From positions 1 through 7,780 of the forward strand of contig CAMFFI010000044.1 of assembly GCA_945949625.1 (NCBI GenBank): 7,780 nucleotides of DNA, in the 5' to 3' direction. The stretch is from an uncultured bacterium (GTDB lineage Bacteria > Bacillota > Clostridia > Oscillospirales > Acutalibacteraceae). Of the stretch, positions 6,110 to 7,780 are shown piece after piece. The translations under genes and the position numbers were made by a program. The notes under the pieces were generated by a model. It saw only the letters and a program-made list of their open reading frames with translations. It did no database searches and was not told where the DNA came from. Position 1 is the stretch's first letter. Each line of letters begins with the position of its first letter.

Positions 6110-7456
6110 TTGGAAAGAAAAACATCTTTTTCACTTTATTCCGATTTTGAAAAATGCAACTCCATTGAAAGTAAGTTTTATTCAAAATATCAGGTAAAAA
6201 GAGGACTCAGAAATTCTGACGGCACCGGCGTTATGGCGGGTGTTACAAATATTTGTAACGTACACGGATATTTAATTGATGACGGAGAAAAAATTCCCGC
6301 AAAGGGCGAGCTTCATTTCAGAGGATACAGTATAACGGATCTTGTTGAAAATGCTGCAAAAGAAGACCGTTTCGGCTTTGAAGAAGTTGTGTATCTTTTG
6401 CTGACAGGCGATTTGCCCACAAGCGAGGAGCTTAAGGATTTTTGCAGTATTATCAGTGAAAACAGAAAGCTGCCCGAGGACTTTTTCGGCGATATGATTT
6501 TAAAGGCTCCTTCAATAAATATAATGAACAAGCTTGCACGTTCCGTTCTGGCACTTTATTCATACGACAATAATGCTGAAGAGCTTACTGCAAAGCACGA
6601 AATTGACACTGCAATTTCACTGATTTCAAAGCTTCCTGTTATTATGGTGCTTGCATATTATGTTAAGCTTTCACATTTTTGCGGAGGCTCTTTGGTTTTG
6701 CATCCTGTAATAGACGGTCAGTCAACGGGTGAAATGATTTTGTCAATTTTAAGACCGGACAGAAAATATACAAGAGAAGAGGCAAAGCTGCTTGATATAA
6801 TGCTTATGCTTCACGCAGAGCACGGCGGCGGTAATAACTCTACCTTTGCCTGCCGAGTTCTTTCCTCATCGGGAACAGACCCGTATTCTGCATATGCAGC
6901 GGCAATAGGTTCTTTAAAAGGTCCGAAGCACGGCGGTGCAAATCAAAAGGTAAGAGAGATGCAGGACTTTATTAAGGACTCAGTAGATGACTGGTCCGAC
7001 GACGGAAAAATTAAAGACGTGTTAAGCTCTATTGTTGACAAAGAGGCTTTTGATAAATCAGGACTTATTTACGGTATGGGACATGCGGTTTACACATTGT
7101 CTGACCCGAGAGCTGAAATTTTAAGAAAATATGCAGGAATAATGGCACAGGGCACGGAATTTGAAAAAGAGTTTCATCTTCTTGAAGCTGTTGAGAGAAT
7201 TGCCCCTGAGGTTATTGCAGAAAAGAAGGGCGACTCTAAAAAAATATGTGCAAACGTGGATATGTACAGCGGTTTTGTATATAAAATGCTGGGTATTCCT
7301 CAGGACTTGTTTACGCCCTTGTTTGCCGTATCGAGAATTGCAGGCTGGTCGGCTCACCGCTTTGAAGAGCTTGTTTCCGGCAAAAGAATTATTCGCCCTG
7401 CGTATAAATCGGTGTTCAAAAGCAGGGAGTATGTTCCTATTGACAAAAGAAAATAA
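6110..7456 (+). CDS. gltA: Citrate synthase (citrate/2-methylcitrate synthase family)
   Basis: This cytoplasmic enzyme condenses acetyl-CoA with oxaloacetate to give citrate, the entry step of the oxidative TCA branch and of glutamate synthesis in many anaerobes. From TTG 6110 it has 448 residues, normal for the Firmicutes type. The catalytic set is complete: H274 in PKHGGAN, H325 in GMGHAVY and D384 in NVDMYSG; the HAEHGGGN segment (235-242) and SDPRAE after the second histidine are also typical. GHAVY replaces the GHRVY common in other citrate synthases. The C-terminal AGWSAHRFEEL motif is present and the protein ends normally. It stands alone with its own strong promoter, divergent from the ATP-grasp operon. 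A methylcitrate synthase activity cannot be excluded, but no prp genes are nearby. The longer GTG start at 6101 would add three residues. Confidence 0.95.
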   Translation: MERKTSFSLYSDFEKCNSIESKFYSKYQVKRGLRNSDGTGVMAGVTNICNVHGYLIDDGEKIPAKGELHFRGYSITDLVENAAKEDRFGFEEVVYLLLTGDLPTSEELKDFCSIISENRKLPEDFFGDMILKAPSINIMNKLARSVLALYSYDNNAEELTAKHEIDTAISLISKLPVIMVLAYYVKLSHFCGGSLVLHPVIDGQSTGEMILSILRPDRKYTREEAKLLDIMLMLHAEHGGGNNSTFACRVLSSSGTDPYSAYAAAIGSLKGPKHGGANQKVREMQDFIKDSVDDWSDDGKIKDVLSSIVDKEAFDKSGLIYGMGHAVYTLSDPRAEILRKYAGIMAQGTEFEKEFHLLEAVERIAPEVIAEKKGDSKKICANVDMYSGFVYKMLGIPQDLFTPLFAVSRIAGWSAHRFEELVSGKRIIRPAYKSVFKSREYVPIDKRK

Positions 7457-7511
7457 TATCTGCGTGAATCAGTAAGACAAAAATTCAATAAAATTGTTCT
7501 TCCATAGAATA

Positions 7512-7558
7512 AAAGAGACGGTACAGGTGCTTTAAAAGCCTTTTTTCACAGTCCCTTT
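7512..7558 (+). terminator. Possible terminator of citrate synthase
   Basis: An inner hairpin pairs AGG-GCTT (from 7525, one bulged base) with AAGC-CTT (to 7542) and runs into TTTT. It is enclosed by an imperfect 11-bp outer repeat, AAAGAGACGGT (7512-7522) against ACAGTCCCTTT (7548-7558), with two mismatches on the plus strand. The stem is modest, so strength is uncertain. Confidence 0.4.
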
Positions 7559-7589
7559 AAATATGCCGGTTATTTATTATACGGTTTAA

Positions 7590-7614
7590 TTATATTTGTT
7601 CTCCCCAAATATAA
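7590..7614. repeat. 9-bp perfect AT-rich inverted repeat
   Basis: TTATATTTG (7590-7598) and CAAATATAA (7606-7614) flank a 7-nt spacer. It covers the end of the helix-turn-helix remnant, including its stop codon. It may be a weak terminator of the ancestral gene or simply AT-rich symmetry. Confidence 0.4.
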
Positions 7615-7697
7615 TCGGTTGATGTGTTGTAAAAATCAGCAAGCTTAATTAGAATTTGAACAGCTGGGCAACCAACACGATTTCGGATAAATATACA
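7590..7697 (-). pseudogene. 3' remnant of an XRE-family HTH regulator
   Basis: The minus strand encodes about 35 residues ending in ILIKLADFYNTSTDYIWG and four more residues before a TAA stop. This closely matches the end of the XRE/Cro-type helix-turn-helix domain (pattern P-x-x-x-x-L-I-K-L-A-D-x-x-x-V/T-S-x-D-Y-L-x-G). The preceding NRVGCPAVQ segment fits the region just before that helix. A stop at 7698-7700 closes the frame upstream, and no DNA-recognition helices or start codon are found in any minus-strand frame up to the window edge. It is therefore a decayed or truncated regulator gene. The GC-rich palindrome lies 45-100 nt upstream in gene direction, where the missing N-terminal part should have been. 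Confidence 0.65.
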
Positions 7698-7719
7698 TTA
7701 AAAGCAGACATATAACAGC

Positions 7720-7745
7720 GTAGGGACAGCCCTTGCGGCTGTCCG
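7720..7745. repeat. REP-like GC-rich palindrome
   Basis: GGACAGCC (7724-7731) and GGCTGTCC (7737-7744) form a perfect 8-bp stem with a 5-nt loop, preceded by GTAGG and followed by a single G before AT-rich sequence. It differs sharply in base composition from its surroundings. The GTAGGG-stem-loop-stem-G layout resembles short palindromic repeats scattered through intergenic DNA of many clostridial genomes. The same GTAGGG head recurs at 7772, where the window ends. There is no T run, so it is not a good terminator. Confidence 0.5.
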
Positions 7746-7780
7746 AATTTGAATAAATCTTTTATCTTAGAGTAGGGCGG

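Larger units (their letters stand above)
7457..7780. other. Intergenic region with remnant gene and palindromic repeat
   Basis: These 324 nt after citrate synthase contain no intact gene. Visible contents are a possible terminator (7512-7558), a 9-bp AT-rich inverted repeat (7590-7614), the 3' remnant of a helix-turn-helix regulator gene on the minus strand (7590-7697), and a short GC-rich palindrome (7720-7745), followed by the start of a similar GTAGGG motif at the window edge. No tRNA or other RNA gene is recognised. Confidence 0.6.

Noticed and set aside
7161..7475. Plus-strand frame overlapping the citrate synthase 3' end
   Set aside because: It is out of frame with a region holding the catalytic aspartate of citrate synthase, and has no independent signals.

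Overview
The window looks like a piece of a low-GC Firmicutes chromosome, probably an anaerobic gut-type Clostridium relative. The evidence is AT-rich intergenic DNA, strong AGGAGG-type ribosome binding sites, GTG and TTG starts, sigma-A promoters with extended -10 elements, and a Firmicutes-style citrate synthase. No lineage can be fixed from this sequence alone.

Layout. (1) Positions 1-855, plus strand: the 3' part of an IS66-family transposase, cut by the window edge, with all three DDE residues still visible. (2) Positions 886-921: a strong hairpin between convergent transcription units, serving as terminator. (3) Positions 924-5626, minus strand: a tight five-gene operon, in transcription order circularly permuted ATP-grasp (COG2308 type), alpha-E protein (COG2307 type, short), transglutaminase-like cysteine hydrolase, and two tandem M14/AstE-aspartoacylase-like proteins. 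Gaps are 21 nt or less, and two junctions overlap. (4) Positions 5627-6109: a divergent control region. It holds one sigma-A promoter for each side and, directly after the minus-strand promoter, a perfect 14-bp hairpin with a U-rich tail, which would be an attenuator-like element at the very 5' end of the operon mRNA. (5) Positions 6110-7456, plus strand: citrate synthase. (6) Positions 7457-7780: no intact gene. It contains a possible terminator, a 35-codon remnant of an XRE-type HTH regulator on the minus strand, and a REP-like palindrome.

How the genes may work together. ATP-grasp, alpha-E and transglutaminase-like genes form a known conserved neighbourhood predicted to make and process amide or peptide-linked products; the substrate is unknown. 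This copy adds two tandem M14-type proteins. The upstream one keeps the zinc ligands and catalytic glutamate. The downstream one is an intact paralogue that has lost both zinc-binding histidines and the catalytic glutamate, so the pair looks like an enzyme plus a pseudoenzyme (or an enzyme with a changed mechanism). No protein in the operon shows a signal peptide, so the pathway is probably cytoplasmic. Citrate synthase is divergently transcribed and no functional link to the operon can be shown from the sequence.
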